DNA from: Tissierella sp.
GTDB lineage: Bacteria > Bacillota > Clostridia > Tissierellales > Tissierellaceae
DNA length: 64,000 bases
Direction: 5' to 3'
NCBI RefSeq assembly: GCF_031460495.1
Contig: NZ_JAVKTS010000007.1
Span: forward strand, 95,450 to 159,449
This document shows, one piece after another, positions 1 to 10,123 of this stretch (positions are counted from its first letter, which is position 1; each line of letters starts with the position of its first letter). The position numbers were made by a program, and so were the translations under genes. Below the pieces are notes generated by a model. The model was given only the letters and a program-made list of their open reading frames with translations, ran no database searches and was not told the DNA's origin.

Positions 1-1
1 G

Positions 2-673
2 AATGAAATTGGTCTACAATTAATGTATGTAAAGACCTATGATTATACAAAACCAGAAGGCCAAAATAATGAAATAAAGCTAGTATATTCAACAAATCCA
101 ATAAAACCCGTCATAATATCTGGATTAACAGGAGAGTTGCTAGATTACTCAGGGCAGCCATATCGAGAGACAAAGAGAATATCATATAATGATATAGAAA
201 ATTCCTATGCTAAAGATAAGATAAAGACACTAGCTGAATATGGGATAGGCTTCGAAGGAGAAGAGTTCAAGCCAAAGGAAAAAATCAAACAAAAAGACTT
301 TGTTTATCTTCTTTGGAAGTCAATGAACCAATATAGGACAGATGCTGTATCAGAGGATGATATATATAATCAAATGATATCTATGGGGTATATGAAAGAA
401 ACTGAAAAAAGTCCAGATAAGGTAGTAACAAAAGAAGAAGCAGTAAAATATATAATTAGATTAATGAAACTAGACAAAGTAGCAGAACTTGACGGTATTT
501 ACAAAGACATCTTCAATGATCAAAAAGATATATCAAAGGAACTAAATGGATATATGAACATAGCCTATGGACTAAAGATAGTATCAGGAGATGAAAAGGG
601 AAACATTAAAGCAAAATATGAGTTAAAAAGAGAAGATGCAGCTAATATGATTTACAATTATTTGTTTAATTAA
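2..673 (+). CDS. SLH-domain surface protein, 3' part only
   Basis: The reading frame is open to the left edge (codons run in frame from base 2), so this is the C-terminal part of a longer gene. The first visible residues, with the pattern PVIISGLTGELLDYSG, resemble the PepSY-like repeats of the YcdB/YcdC family. They are followed by S-layer homology type segments (FxDI..YAxdKIktLae.GI, then a second module ending REDAANMIYNYLF). Proteins of this build are exported and bind the cell wall through their SLH modules. The family assignment rests on pattern recognition, and the N-terminal part is not visible. A hairpin terminator follows directly. Confidence 0.7.
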   Translation, partial: NEIGLQLMYVKTYDYTKPEGQNNEIKLVYSTNPIKPVIISGLTGELLDYSGQPYRETKRISYNDIENSYAKDKIKTLAEYGIGFEGEEFKPKEKIKQKDFVYLLWKSMNQYRTDAVSEDDIYNQMISMGYMKETEKSPDKVVTKEEAVKYIIRLMKLDKVAELDGIYKDIFNDQKDISKELNGYMNIAYGLKIVSGDEKGNIKAKYELKREDAANMIYNYLFN

Positions 674-689
674 TAGGATAAAGATGATA

Positions 690-726
690 AGATGCAATGG
701 AGTTAGTTACCATTGCATCTTTTTAC
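690..726 (+). terminator. Rho-independent terminator after the SLH gene
   Basis: An 11-bp perfect stem (AGATGCAATGG at 690-700 pairing with 710-720) with a 9-nt loop is followed by TTTTT. It closes the SLH transcription unit. Confidence 0.85.
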
Positions 727-873
727 GTGAAACATCATATTGATCTACATAGTGAGTTAAAGTTTTGTTGAATAGACAGATAATGACTCTTTTGATACAA
801 TGAGTAGTGAGATGAAAAAAATGGAAAATATTTTAAATTAAAAAATTTCAGATAAGGATTTGGAGAATATGCC

Positions 874-2091
874 ATGAAAAAAGGAATAATTTTAATAATG
901 TTCATTTTTAGTTCAATTTTGCTACTAAGTTGTGAAAAACAAGACTATAAAAGAATAATAGTTGAAGATAATATAGGAGTAGAAAGCAAATCCCCTCTAG
1001 AGGCATCCAGTTTTGGACAAATATATCTAGAGGTAGACAGTAGTGACTATTTTTATCCATCCTTCTATCATAAGGGAGAGATATATGGATATCTAAAAAA
1101 GAGAAATGGTAATGATCCAAATAGTAGAAAATACTTATATAAATTAGATATAAACAATAGATTAACGGAAACATTAAAGGAAAATATGAATTTTAAACTA
1201 GGGTCTAAGAATTTTGTGTTTCTGAAGGAACAGGTTTATTTTATAGATTATACTAAGAGAAGTAGAGCAACTCCAATACCTGAATTGTCAAAAATAATTA
1301 GTGAACTTAGACAAAAGAGAAAGGAGAGTCAATATAAAATAGCCTATGCTTCTGGAAGTGATATATACTTAATTATATATGAAATATCTTTGGATGGAAA
1401 AATAACAGATGTTTTCTTATATGATTTAGAATTAAAAAATCTATATAGAGACATAAATAATAGTGGATATGGTGATATATGCTATGTTCATGAGTTAAAC
1501 TCATTAATATGGATAGACCAAATGGATTTTAAAATGTATAAGGTCCAGCTTGAAAATAATTATTATACCCTAAAAGAGTATATTGATTTAGGAGTAAATG
1601 AAGATATAGATAAAGTAAGAGGAATTATGAAAAATGGTTATGAACTAATTCTTCTCCATGATGTAATATTAGGGAATAAAGATGATTGGAATTTAAAAGA
1701 GACATCTGCTATTACGAGTTTTAATTTTAAAACAAATCAATATGACCATTTATTTAGTAAGCCTCTTGATAAAAACTTGTATATGGAGTATTTAGGACAA
1801 GGTATCTTCATAGCAGAAAGCTTTGATATATTTGGGGAGTATATTGAAATAACTGAAAGAAGTATATACTATCAAAATTATAATGAACTTATCCAAGTTT
1901 ATAATGAAAGTTTTCAAGATACATCACAACAATTTTATCCAGAGATGAATGTAGTAGTTGATGAGACTGGGAATGAAATATTTTCCACTAGGGAGATAAA
2001 TAAGATAATTGGTGGTATTCCAGTTACTAAAAGTATTATTTACCAGAGAATTAATATAGTACTTCCAAATATGAACCTGAAACCAAACTAG
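874..2091 (+). CDS. Lipoprotein of unknown function upstream of two-component system
   Basis: A 405-residue protein with a lipoprotein signal peptide: Lys-rich start, hydrophobic stretch and lipobox LLSC with the Cys at residue 20. The mature part is rich in short beta-like segments (YLYKLDI, DVFLYDLEL), as in beta-propeller or WD-like extracellular lipoproteins, but I recognise no family. It starts 8 nt after a GGAG site. The response regulator begins 18 nt after its stop, so it probably belongs to the same transcript. A role as a surface accessory of the sensor kinase is inference from position only. Confidence 0.75.
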   Translation: MKKGIILIMFIFSSILLLSCEKQDYKRIIVEDNIGVESKSPLEASSFGQIYLEVDSSDYFYPSFYHKGEIYGYLKKRNGNDPNSRKYLYKLDINNRLTETLKENMNFKLGSKNFVFLKEQVYFIDYTKRSRATPIPELSKIISELRQKRKESQYKIAYASGSDIYLIIYEISLDGKITDVFLYDLELKNLYRDINNSGYGDICYVHELNSLIWIDQMDFKMYKVQLENNYYTLKEYIDLGVNEDIDKVRGIMKNGYELILLHDVILGNKDDWNLKETSAITSFNFKTNQYDHLFSKPLDKNLYMEYLGQGIFIAESFDIFGEYIEITERSIYYQNYNELIQVYNESFQDTSQQFYPEMNVVVDETGNEIFSTREINKIIGGIPVTKSIIYQRINIVLPNMNLKPN

Positions 2092-2109
2092 AGAAATAGG
2101 AGGGAAAAA

Positions 2110-2778
2110 ATGGTCAAAAAAATTTTAGTAGTGGAAGATGAGTATTCAATTAATGATATATTGACAATAACCTTGTTAAATGAAGGATATAATGTGGAAA
2201 ATGTTTTTGATGGTAAAACAGCATTGGAAAGGATAAAAGCATTTAAACCAGACCTGGTACTTTTAGATTTAATGCTCCCTGATATAGATGGTTTTGAAAT
2301 CTGTAAGAAAATATCTATAGACCATTTAGTTATTATGATTACAGCTAGGGATAGTATTTTCGACAAGATCATAGGATTAGAGTTGGGAGCAGATGATTAC
2401 ATAATTAAACCATTTGAAATAAAGGAAGTAATAGTTAGAGTAAAAGCATTATTTAGAAGTATTAAAAAAGAAAAACAGATTTTATTAGAAGAGTTTGTTG
2501 AACTAGACGAGGGTATAAAAGTGGATTTGCTTGGGGAACGAGTATTTAAAAATGGTGAGGGAATTCAATTAAAAAGACAAGAATCTGCCTTGTTTTTCTT
2601 TCTATTAGAAAACAGAAATAGAGTATTTACCAGAGCTGAACTTTTAGACAGTGTATGGGGATATGATTATTACGGAGATTCTAGAACAGTTGATGTTCAT
2701 ATTAGACGAATTAGAGCTAAACTAGAAGCACCTACCATTATAGAAACTATTTTTGGTAAAGGCTATGTAATGAGGTAG
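2110..2778 (+). CDS. OmpR/PhoB-family response regulator
   Basis: A 222-residue regulator. The N-terminal receiver domain has the acidic pair in VVEDE, the phospho-acceptor Asp at about residue 53 (LLDLMLPD), the switch Thr in MITARD and the Lys in IIKPF. The C-terminal winged-helix DNA-binding domain (about 130-222) ends with RTVDVHIRRIRAKLE and FGKGYVMR, typical of the family. An AGGAGGG site precedes the ATG. The kinase gene starts 5 bp after its stop. The likely targets are the downstream ABC genes, because a direct repeat ATTTGGAAA lies before them. Confidence 0.95.
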   Translation: MVKKILVVEDEYSINDILTITLLNEGYNVENVFDGKTALERIKAFKPDLVLLDLMLPDIDGFEICKKISIDHLVIMITARDSIFDKIIGLELGADDYIIKPFEIKEVIVRVKALFRSIKKEKQILLEEFVELDEGIKVDLLGERVFKNGEGIQLKRQESALFFFLLENRNRVFTRAELLDSVWGYDYYGDSRTVDVHIRRIRAKLEAPTIIETIFGKGYVMR

Positions 2779-2782
2779 AGCA

Positions 2783-4216
2783 ATGCTAAATACTATTAGA
2801 GGCAAGATAACCACAGGAATTATTTTAATTAGTTTCATAATCTTAATAATAATAAACTTTACCATATGGAAAATATTTGAAGGCAATTTACAAACATCTA
2901 TATTAAATGATATGAAGAGAATTATGTCAATAATTCATCATGACATTCAAAGACAAACGCTAAATACAACAGGACATATAAATTTGTACAATAGGAACAA
3001 TTTATGGACAATTATGAATACGATAAATCTTCAATATGATATATATTTATCAATAAAGTATGATAAAGATAATTATATACAGTTTGCAGGTGAAATTATT
3101 GATAAAAACAGTATACAAGAGATAATAGAGTCTAGTACTAAAAAATCCTCATTACTATACATTCACAATGAAGATACAAGATATTTTGTTACTTATTCAT
3201 ACCCATTATATATAAAGAATGAATATGCAGGTATATTTGTATTTCAAAAGGATTATTTGGTTCAATATGCTAATTATAAGGACCTAATGACAAGAATATT
3301 AGGTATTCAAATTATTTTATTTACAGTGATGATATTAACAAACTTTATTTGGTTAAAAAAGTCAACTAACTCACTAAATACATTGTTAAAAGGAATAAGA
3401 TCTATAGGTGAAGGGGAATTCTCCAATAGGCTAGAAGCGAGAAGCAATGATGAAGTGGCCATACTTATTCACCATTTCAATAAAATGCAAGATAAAATAG
3501 TATCACAAATGGAATATCTACAACAGGAAAAAACTAAGATTGAGAAACTGGAAAAGTCCTCCAGAGATTTTTTCAACTATGCAACCCATGAGATGAAAAC
3601 TCCGATTACTTCTATTACAGGATATGCACAGCTATTAAAGGAAGGGAAGATAGATGAAATAATAAAAGATAGAGCATATGAAAGAATTATAACAGAATCT
3701 GATAGAATGAATAAAATGGTTCAGAACATGCTGATTATAGCCAAAGGAAAAGAGATTGAAAAAGAGCATAATGGCTACTTTAACTTAAATGAACTGCTGG
3801 TGCAAATAACTAAAGAATATGAGTTAATACTTAATAGAGGAAAGATAGATCTTAATCTACAAAATGAAAGTATTCTTATCTTTGCCAGTGAAGAAGAAAT
3901 ACGGGCAGTTATTTTAAATCTCTTTGATAATGCTATAAAATATAGTACGGATGGACACATAAAAATCAGATCATATTTAGGGAATCATGCATACATCTCT
4001 ATAGAGAACAATACATTACCTATACCTGAAGGAATAAGAAATATACTATTTGATCCATTTGTTAAATATAATCATGGTGACCAAAAACAAGCTAGCTCTG
4101 GACTAGGACTTTATATATGTAGAGAATTAATTGAAAATAATAAAGGTAAAATAAATTATAACTTAAATGGGGATATAATTAATTTTACAATTGCATTACC
4201 CAAATTGACCAATTAA
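2783..4216 (+). CDS. Membrane sensor histidine kinase
   Basis: 477 residues. One membrane helix lies near residues 8-29, followed by an extracytoplasmic sensor segment of about 135 residues and a second helix near 170-188. A HAMP-like linker (GIRSIGEGEFSNRLEARSND) leads to a HisKA domain with the phospho-acceptor in THEMKTPI (His about 269) and an HATPase domain with the N box (NLFDNAIKYS) and the G box (SGLGLYICREL). The large outside domain separates it from BceS-type intramembrane kinases. It pairs with the OmpR-type regulator just upstream. The signal it senses is unknown. Confidence 0.93.
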   Translation: MLNTIRGKITTGIILISFIILIIINFTIWKIFEGNLQTSILNDMKRIMSIIHHDIQRQTLNTTGHINLYNRNNLWTIMNTINLQYDIYLSIKYDKDNYIQFAGEIIDKNSIQEIIESSTKKSSLLYIHNEDTRYFVTYSYPLYIKNEYAGIFVFQKDYLVQYANYKDLMTRILGIQIILFTVMILTNFIWLKKSTNSLNTLLKGIRSIGEGEFSNRLEARSNDEVAILIHHFNKMQDKIVSQMEYLQQEKTKIEKLEKSSRDFFNYATHEMKTPITSITGYAQLLKEGKIDEIIKDRAYERIITESDRMNKMVQNMLIIAKGKEIEKEHNGYFNLNELLVQITKEYELILNRGKIDLNLQNESILIFASEEEIRAVILNLFDNAIKYSTDGHIKIRSYLGNHAYISIENNTLPIPEGIRNILFDPFVKYNHGDQKQASSGLGLYICRELIENNKGKINYNLNGDIINFTIALPKLTN

Positions 4217-4218
4217 TG

Positions 4219-4255
4219 TAGATGTGGACTTAAAAATCCACATCTATTTTTATTT
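4219..4255 (+). terminator. Terminator after the histidine kinase
   Basis: A 10-bp stem (TAGATGTGGA with TCCACATCTA) with an 8-nt loop and a following T-rich run. It separates the two-component genes from the ABC genes, which therefore need their own promoter. Confidence 0.85.
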
Positions 4256-4271
4256 TTGTATATATTTAACA

Positions 4272-4318
4272 ATTTGGAAACATCTAGGTCCTATTTGGAA
4301 AAGATTTGTTGATATAAT
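4272..4318 (+). promoter_or_regulatory. Candidate promoter with two direct repeats for a response regulator
   Basis: ATTTGGAAA occurs at 4272-4280 and again at 4293-4301, 21 bp apart (two helical turns), and a perfect -10 box TATAAT lies at 4313-4318. No good -35 box is present, as is common in activator-dependent promoters where an OmpR-type regulator binds direct repeats over the -35 region. That the neighbouring regulator binds here is inference. Confidence 0.45.
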
Positions 4319-4372
4319 TTACTTTGAGATATCTTATATTTCACACTAACTTTTTCAAAGGGAGGGTAAAAA

Positions 4373-5056
4373 ATGAGTTTATTAAAATTAGAGAATATTA
4401 GCAAGACTTATGTAACAGGGGAGTTAGTAGTAGAGGCTTTAAAATCAGTTAATTTAGAAATTGATCAAGGATATTTCTATGCAATAATTGGCAAATCAGG
4501 CTCTGGGAAATCAACTTTACTACATATATTAGGAGCCCTAGACAGACCTACTGAAGGGAAGTTATTTCTGGAGGGTGAAAGTGTATTTGAAAAAAATGAT
4601 AAAGACATTACAATACTAAGACGAAGAAGAATTGGCTTTGTATTTCAATCCTACAACTTACTTCCAGAACACACTGTATTGGAGAACATACTAATGCCAG
4701 CACATCTAGATGGTAAAAAACCAGAGATGGATAGATTAAAGGAAATTATATCTTCATTAGATATAGAAGACAAACTTTCCTATTATCCAGATGAACTATC
4801 TGGTGGAGAAAGACAAAGGGTAGCTATAGCTAGAGCATTAATTACCAATCCAGCTATTCTCCTAGCAGATGAGCCAACGGGAAATCTTGATGAAAATACA
4901 GGTCAAGAGGTAATAGATTTACTTAAGAAATCAGCAGAGCAATTCCATCAAACTATCATATTAGTAACTCATGATATGGATATAGCAAGACAAGCAGACC
5001 ATATAATTCAAATAGTAGATGGGCAAATAGTTTCTTACCAGGGGGAAATAGAGTAA
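4373..5056 (+). CDS. ABC transporter ATPase, MacB/LolD type
   Basis: 227 residues, the usual length for the cytoplasmic ATPase that drives FtsX/MacB-type permeases. Walker A is GKSGSGKST, the Q-loop is in VFQSYNL, the signature is LSGGERQR, Walker B is [12 protein letters not shown] and the H-loop is LVTHD. A GGGAGGG site precedes the ATG. It lies 16 bp before permease 1 and is the only ATPase in the island, so it probably serves all the permease paralogues. Its last 11 codons have a decayed duplicate at 10077-10113. Confidence 0.95.
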   Translation: MSLLKLENISKTYVTGELVVEALKSVNLEIDQGYFYAIIGKSGSGKSTLLHILGALDRPTEGKLFLEGESVFEKNDKDITILRRRRIGFVFQSYNLLPEHTVLENILMPAHLDGKKPEMDRLKEIISSLDIEDKLSYYPDELSGGERQRVAIARALITNPAILLADEPTGNLDENTGQEVIDLLKKSAEQFHQTIILVTHDMDIARQADHIIQIVDGQIVSYQGEIE

Positions 5057-5072
5057 ACAGGAGGCGTAATTT

Positions 5073-8000
5073 ATGCTAAGAAAAATAGCTTTATCTAGTA
5101 TGAAGGGAAGGAAGAAGGATACTCTTGTTTTATCATCTGTAATTATTTTATCATTTATATTTATTGTAATAACTACAATATTTCATGCTAGTGCTGAAAT
5201 GACCAAATATGAACAAAAAGTTGCAATGTTTGGGAAGTGGGATTTTGCATATTATAATGGTAATCAAGATATTCAAAAAAGTCTATTAGAATTGGAAGAT
5301 GTAAATAAGTTAGGTATAAGTAGAATCATTGGAAAATCATCTACCTGTGGAAATATAGGAACAATAAATCAAGATCTTATAGACTTGGGAGCTTTCCATT
5401 TGTATGAGGGGAAGTTACCTGAAAGAGACGATGAAATTGCTTTAGAATTAAATCAACTAAAAGAATTTCCCAGTGATATAAAAGTTGGAGATACCATTCC
5501 TATAAGAATAGATTTTCCAGTTTCAAAAAGAGATTATGATACAGTAGTTATCGAACAAGATAGTATAGTAATGCAAGAAATTGAAGAACTTCAAGAACAG
5601 GGGATTGCAAACCATATTGACTCTGAGGAGGTATACATCAAACATGTGTATCACCTTAATAGAAATGTTCAATCTTTGGAGAGTTTTAATGGAACAGAAA
5701 TTGGTGCATATACGAATTACTTATATAGGTTTTTAAGATTAGATGAAGAAAGTATTTATAATCCCAATGATTATTTACAAGATGTTCCTAAATATGGTTC
5801 TATTTTAAGTCAAAAACATTATATAACTAGAAATATGGTTGTAACAGGAATTGTGCAAACTTACAGCAATATATGGGATAAAGGCTATCATCCAGTTGCT
5901 AATGCCTTTATAACAGAAGATACAGGAAAGCTTCTTATTGAAGATGGATATTTTTTAAGTGAGGTAGTAGACAATAGCAGTTATAAGACTCCATATAATT
6001 TATTTATAGATACAAAACTAGTACCAGAGAATTTTTCTAATAAGTATATAGATGAATTTGAAAAACTTATGCTAAACTCCTATTTACACTCAGATACAGA
6101 AGATTCTACAGAAGTCACAATGACCTATGGCATTTTATTAGCAGTATTTATAGCTACAATTATTTCCGTATTTTTAATATACTTCACGCAAATCAGGAGA
6201 AGAGCTAGAAGAATTGCTTTATTAAAATCCATTGGTGCAACTAATGGTCAAATAGTCAAGCTAATATTATGGGAAGTATGTAATCTACTTATTATACTAA
6301 TTCCCATAGGTGTAGCTGCTGGAATGGAATTAGGTAAATTGGTATTAGGTATGACGAATAAACACGGAAGAACTGAGTTGAATTTTCATGTTGATTACAG
6401 ACTAATGACTTTAGGTGTATTGGTTGGATGTATAGCAATATTTATTGGCATTTTGGCCCCCATGATAATTTCCTTGAAGATTCCATTAATAGGGACCATA
6501 TCTGAGCTTCCTAGACGAAAAAAGACTTTAAAAATCAAACCAATGAAAATTTTCTATAATAATCAAGTTAATAGAGTTAGTAAGAAGAATAAAGAAGTAA
6601 ATTTTGATATGAAGGTACAATCCTTCGGTAGGATTTCATTAAAAAACATTAAATATAACATAAAAAATTATTTAATGGTATTAGGATTATATACAATTAC
6701 TATATCTGTACTATTAGGTTCTATTTTTCTTGGCTATTTGTCCTTTAGTTTTTATATTGACAATATAGTAGTTACAGGTAAACCTTCCTATGGATATGAA
6801 GTAAATTATGGATTACCTCGGGAGGATATAGATAACTATAGAGAAGAGCTTAAATCAATTGAGGGTGTGACCAATATTAATGTATCCAAAGGCGGAGATG
6901 GTGCATTACTTTGGTATGAAGGAATTGAGCAAAATAGATTATATTCTGAATTTCAATCTATATTACCTTCAAATTTAATATCAAAACATTTCGGTGCAAA
7001 AAACACTGAATTTATTAATTTATATTCAGAGTATCTAGTGGAGGATGCTATAGTTGCTAATATTTATGGTATTGATGTAAATACAGATATCTACGAGGAA
7101 TTGAGGAATGCAATAACTAAGGGTGCATTAGATAAAGAGCGATTTGAAGCTGGAAAAGAAGTAATTGTATTGTCTCCTATTTATGAAAGTATAGTAGGGG
7201 ACATAGAAGAAACTCATAATGATGATATGAACATTTTATTAGATACAGAGCAAAGAAATAGAATGAAGGCATTACTACGATATAATAACCTCTATGATAT
7301 AACCTACGATTTCCGAAAAAGCGAGAATTATTCACATGATAGTAGCGTAGAAATTGGAGACAGCATATATCTTACAATACTAAATGAATCTACAATAAAT
7401 ACCTTCAAAAGTTATGATGTAAAAGTTGGAGCAATTATTCATTATTTTCCAGATAAGGGTATATGGCCTTTTTCAGAGACTATTGAAAATCCAGTAGTAA
7501 TAGGTTCCTATAGTTTTACTGAAAGATTATACCCTGCCACTATTAAAAGTAGATATATTAAGAGTAATATCAATTTATCATCTATGCTTAAGAATAAGAT
7601 ACCTGCAAAATATGGGAAGTCATGGATTTTTATTGAAACTGATAATGATTCCTTTAAGCCTCAATCATTGATTAGTTTGCAAGATATAGCAAGGGAAAGA
7701 GGATTTAAGTTGCATGAATACAAGGAAGTTAATGATATTGCATTTAAAAAGGCATTTAATTCCGCTACTATCCCAGTTGTCCTAGGAATTGCTGTTGCAA
7801 TAATTAATAGTATTATACTTTATAATATATCTTTATCAAAACTGGAACAAGAAAGAGATAGAATTGGTACTTTCCAGGCATTAGGGGTTATGAAAGGAGA
7901 ATTTAAAAAACAATATTTAATAGTGGGATTTGTCTATGGCTTAATTTCATTAATAATATTCCATATACTATTTGCTTTAACTATATCTTTTACATCCATA

Positions 8001-8201
8001 GGAAAGGTTAGTTTTATGTCTATGAATATAGAAAAATATATTAATTATATTGTAAGTAAACAGCTTTGGCTATATCCATGGGGAATCCATATAATAATAT
8101 GTATAATTTTCTTCGTAGCTACTATATTGACTTACTATTTACCACTAAGAAAGATAATAGATAATCAACCTATGGATAATATCAGAAGCTTGGGAAGATA
8201 G
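5073..8201 (+). CDS. Large FtsX-type ABC permease, paralogue 1
   Basis: 1042 residues. An N-terminal helix (about 15-38) is followed by an extracytoplasmic region of about 310 residues, then the first FtsX-like block of membrane helices (about 350-475, with the LLKSIGATNGQI signature). A cytoplasmic linker, a further helix near 535, a second large outside region (about 560-890) and a C-terminal FtsX block (about 895-1040, with GTFQALGV) follow. This is the MacB/FtsX mechanotransmission layout but much larger than usual. Start MLRKIALSSMKGRKKDT is shared by all copies. It is 16 bp after the ATPase and is followed by an S41-type lipoprotein. Substrate unknown. Confidence 0.9.
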   Translation: MLRKIALSSMKGRKKDTLVLSSVIILSFIFIVITTIFHASAEMTKYEQKVAMFGKWDFAYYNGNQDIQKSLLELEDVNKLGISRIIGKSSTCGNIGTINQDLIDLGAFHLYEGKLPERDDEIALELNQLKEFPSDIKVGDTIPIRIDFPVSKRDYDTVVIEQDSIVMQEIEELQEQGIANHIDSEEVYIKHVYHLNRNVQSLESFNGTEIGAYTNYLYRFLRLDEESIYNPNDYLQDVPKYGSILSQKHYITRNMVVTGIVQTYSNIWDKGYHPVANAFITEDTGKLLIEDGYFLSEVVDNSSYKTPYNLFIDTKLVPENFSNKYIDEFEKLMLNSYLHSDTEDSTEVTMTYGILLAVFIATIISVFLIYFTQIRRRARRIALLKSIGATNGQIVKLILWEVCNLLIILIPIGVAAGMELGKLVLGMTNKHGRTELNFHVDYRLMTLGVLVGCIAIFIGILAPMIISLKIPLIGTISELPRRKKTLKIKPMKIFYNNQVNRVSKKNKEVNFDMKVQSFGRISLKNIKYNIKNYLMVLGLYTITISVLLGSIFLGYLSFSFYIDNIVVTGKPSYGYEVNYGLPREDIDNYREELKSIEGVTNINVSKGGDGALLWYEGIEQNRLYSEFQSILPSNLISKHFGAKNTEFINLYSEYLVEDAIVANIYGIDVNTDIYEELRNAITKGALDKERFEAGKEVIVLSPIYESIVGDIEETHNDDMNILLDTEQRNRMKALLRYNNLYDITYDFRKSENYSHDSSVEIGDSIYLTILNESTINTFKSYDVKVGAIIHYFPDKGIWPFSETIENPVVIGSYSFTERLYPATIKSRYIKSNINLSSMLKNKIPAKYGKSWIFIETDNDSFKPQSLISLQDIARERGFKLHEYKEVNDIAFKKAFNSATIPVVLGIAVAIINSIILYNISLSKLEQERDRIGTFQALGVMKGEFKKQYLIVGFVYGLISLIIFHILFALTISFTSIGKVSFMSMNIEKYINYIVSKQLWLYPWGIHIIICIIFFVATILTYYLPLRKIIDNQPMDNIRSLGR

Positions 8202-8239
8202 AGGGATCTATAAACAGATAGCAAAGGAGCGTGGGTTAT

Positions 8240-10048
8240 ATGAGGAAAGTAACTTTAATGATTTTTCTATGTCTTTTCTTAATAGGTTGTAATTCTTCAA
8301 AGGGAAATGAAAGTAAGATTGAGTTACCAGTAGATTCACCAAAAATAAATGAGGTATTTTATAAGGTAGAAGATAAAATAGGAAATAATGGTGAATTTAA
8401 TAAGGGATCAAAGATAGATGAAATTAGTCTTACTGATAATAATATTGACAATCTATATTTGCTGGGGAAAGTCTGGGGATTTTTGAAATATTATCATCCT
8501 TATGTTGCAAAAGGAGAATATAACTGGGATTATGAATTATTTAGAGTTCTACCTAGGATTATAGAAGTGGAAAATACAGATGAGAGAGATGAAATGTTAT
8601 GTAATTGGATAGAAAGCTTGGGAGACTATGAGGCTGGTAGATATCCTTTAGAAAATGAGTGGGATATAAAAGTGAATATAGATTTGAATTGGATTGAAAA
8701 TTCTAATTTGAAACAAGGATTGATATTACAACTTACAGATATTAAGAAAGCTAGGAGGAGATTAAATAGTAAGTATGCTGATGTAAGTAAATATATGATA
8801 AATCCAGATTTTAAAAATGAAAAACCATATTCGCAAATGACCTATCCAGATGCTGGATATCGCCTATTATCTCTATACAGATATTGGAATATAATTGAAT
8901 ATTACTTTCCTTATAAGTATTTGATTGAAGAGGATTGGAACAATGTATTAAAGGAGTTTATCCCTAAATTTTTAGATGCTTCAGATGAATTAGAGTATAA
9001 CCTTGTAGTCTTAGAGTTAATTACTAGAATAAATGATTCACATGCTGTGGTTGAAAAGTCTAAAATTTTGGACCAATACTGGGGGATAAATTATTCTCCT
9101 ATAAAAGTTGCTTTTATTGAAGATAAACTAGTTGTAATAGATTATTATAATAAAGAATTGGTGCAACAGTCAGGGCTTAAGATAGGAGATATAATTACAA
9201 ATATTAATAATAAGACTGTAGAAGATATAGTTATTGAAATGGAACCCTATGTTCCTGCATCAAATCATCCCACTAAATTAAGAAATATTTCAAGGGACAT
9301 TCTGAGAACCAATGAGGAATCTTTAAGAATTGATTACATCTCTAATGATGAAATCAATTGGACGGAAGTAAAGTGCTATCCAAAAGAAGTATTAAATAGT
9401 GATATATCGGAGTTTAATAGATTAGTTAAAAATAATAATGCAGATACTTATTATAAAGTTATTGATTCTGATATTGGGTACATTTATCCAGGATTATTTA
9501 AGGCTGAATATGAGAAGGAGCTCCTTGCAAATATTAAAGATACAAAAGGATTAATAATCGATTTTAGATCTTATCCTATGGAGCCTATTATGCCTGTATT
9601 AGGAAATTATTTATTTCCAGAAAGCATTCAATTTGCTAAGTTTACTAAAGGAAGTCTAGAAGAACCGGGTTCATTTAGTTTTCAACATAATTCAGAAATA
9701 GGAATGACAAATGATTATTATTATAAAGGCAAAATTGTAATAATCATTAATGAAATCTCACAGAGTCAATCAGAGTTTACTACTATGGCTTTTAGAAAAG
9801 CACCTAATGCAATAGTAATTGGTAGCAATTCAGCAGGTGCAGATGGAGATGTATCTTTTTTCTATCTTCCTGGAAACATCTACACAAGAATAACAGCTGC
9901 AGGAGTATATTATCCTGATGGTGGAGAAACACAGAGAATAGGCATAATACCAGATATAGAAGTAAACCCAACTATTGAAGGTATTAAAGCTGGTAGAGAT
10001 GAGTTGATTGAGAAGGCAATTCAGATCATTAAAGAAGATGAAAGATAA
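8240..10048 (+). CDS. S41-family protease-like lipoprotein, copy 1 (catalytic residues present)
   Basis: 602 residues from the ATG at 8240, chosen because copy 2 starts with the same MRK signal peptide; a GTG at 8231 is also possible. The lipobox is LIGC. A domain with ILGKVWGFLKYYHP-like sequence is followed by a central PDZ-like region (about 290-350) and the S41 core. The putative catalytic His is in INDSHAVV (about 268) and Ser in SQSQSEF (about 509). The Lys of CtpA/B-type enzymes is replaced in GSNSAGADG, as in the Lys-free S41 subgroup. It is probably anchored outside the membrane and may process a peptide or envelope protein handled by the FtsX permeases (inference). Confidence 0.85.
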   Translation: MRKVTLMIFLCLFLIGCNSSKGNESKIELPVDSPKINEVFYKVEDKIGNNGEFNKGSKIDEISLTDNNIDNLYLLGKVWGFLKYYHPYVAKGEYNWDYELFRVLPRIIEVENTDERDEMLCNWIESLGDYEAGRYPLENEWDIKVNIDLNWIENSNLKQGLILQLTDIKKARRRLNSKYADVSKYMINPDFKNEKPYSQMTYPDAGYRLLSLYRYWNIIEYYFPYKYLIEEDWNNVLKEFIPKFLDASDELEYNLVVLELITRINDSHAVVEKSKILDQYWGINYSPIKVAFIEDKLVVIDYYNKELVQQSGLKIGDIITNINNKTVEDIVIEMEPYVPASNHPTKLRNISRDILRTNEESLRIDYISNDEINWTEVKCYPKEVLNSDISEFNRLVKNNNADTYYKVIDSDIGYIYPGLFKAEYEKELLANIKDTKGLIIDFRSYPMEPIMPVLGNYLFPESIQFAKFTKGSLEEPGSFSFQHNSEIGMTNDYYYKGKIVIIINEISQSQSEFTTMAFRKAPNAIVIGSNSAGADGDVSFFYLPGNIYTRITAAGVYYPDGGETQRIGIIPDIEVNPTIEGIKAGRDELIEKAIQIIKEDER

Positions 10049-10076
10049 TTTTTACTATTTATCGTACCAGATTGAT

Positions 10077-10113
10077 AAATAGTTTCTTACTAGGGGGAAA
10101 TAGAGTAAACAGG
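10077..10113 (+). repeat. 37-bp duplicate of the ATPase gene end (second copy)
   Basis: This stretch matches 5025-5061, the last codons of the ATPase gene plus its intergenic spacer, with one mismatch that turns a CAG codon into TAG. It lies just before permease 2. It cannot code for the ATPase end here and is best explained as the junction of a tandem duplication. Confidence 0.85.
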
Positions 10114-10123
10114 GGGTGTGGAT

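Noticed and set aside
779..840. A short frame ending MSSEMKKMENILN before the lipoprotein gene
   Set aside because: It has no ribosome site and its frame is closed by a TAG close upstream. It may be the decayed end of an old gene, but it is too short to identify.
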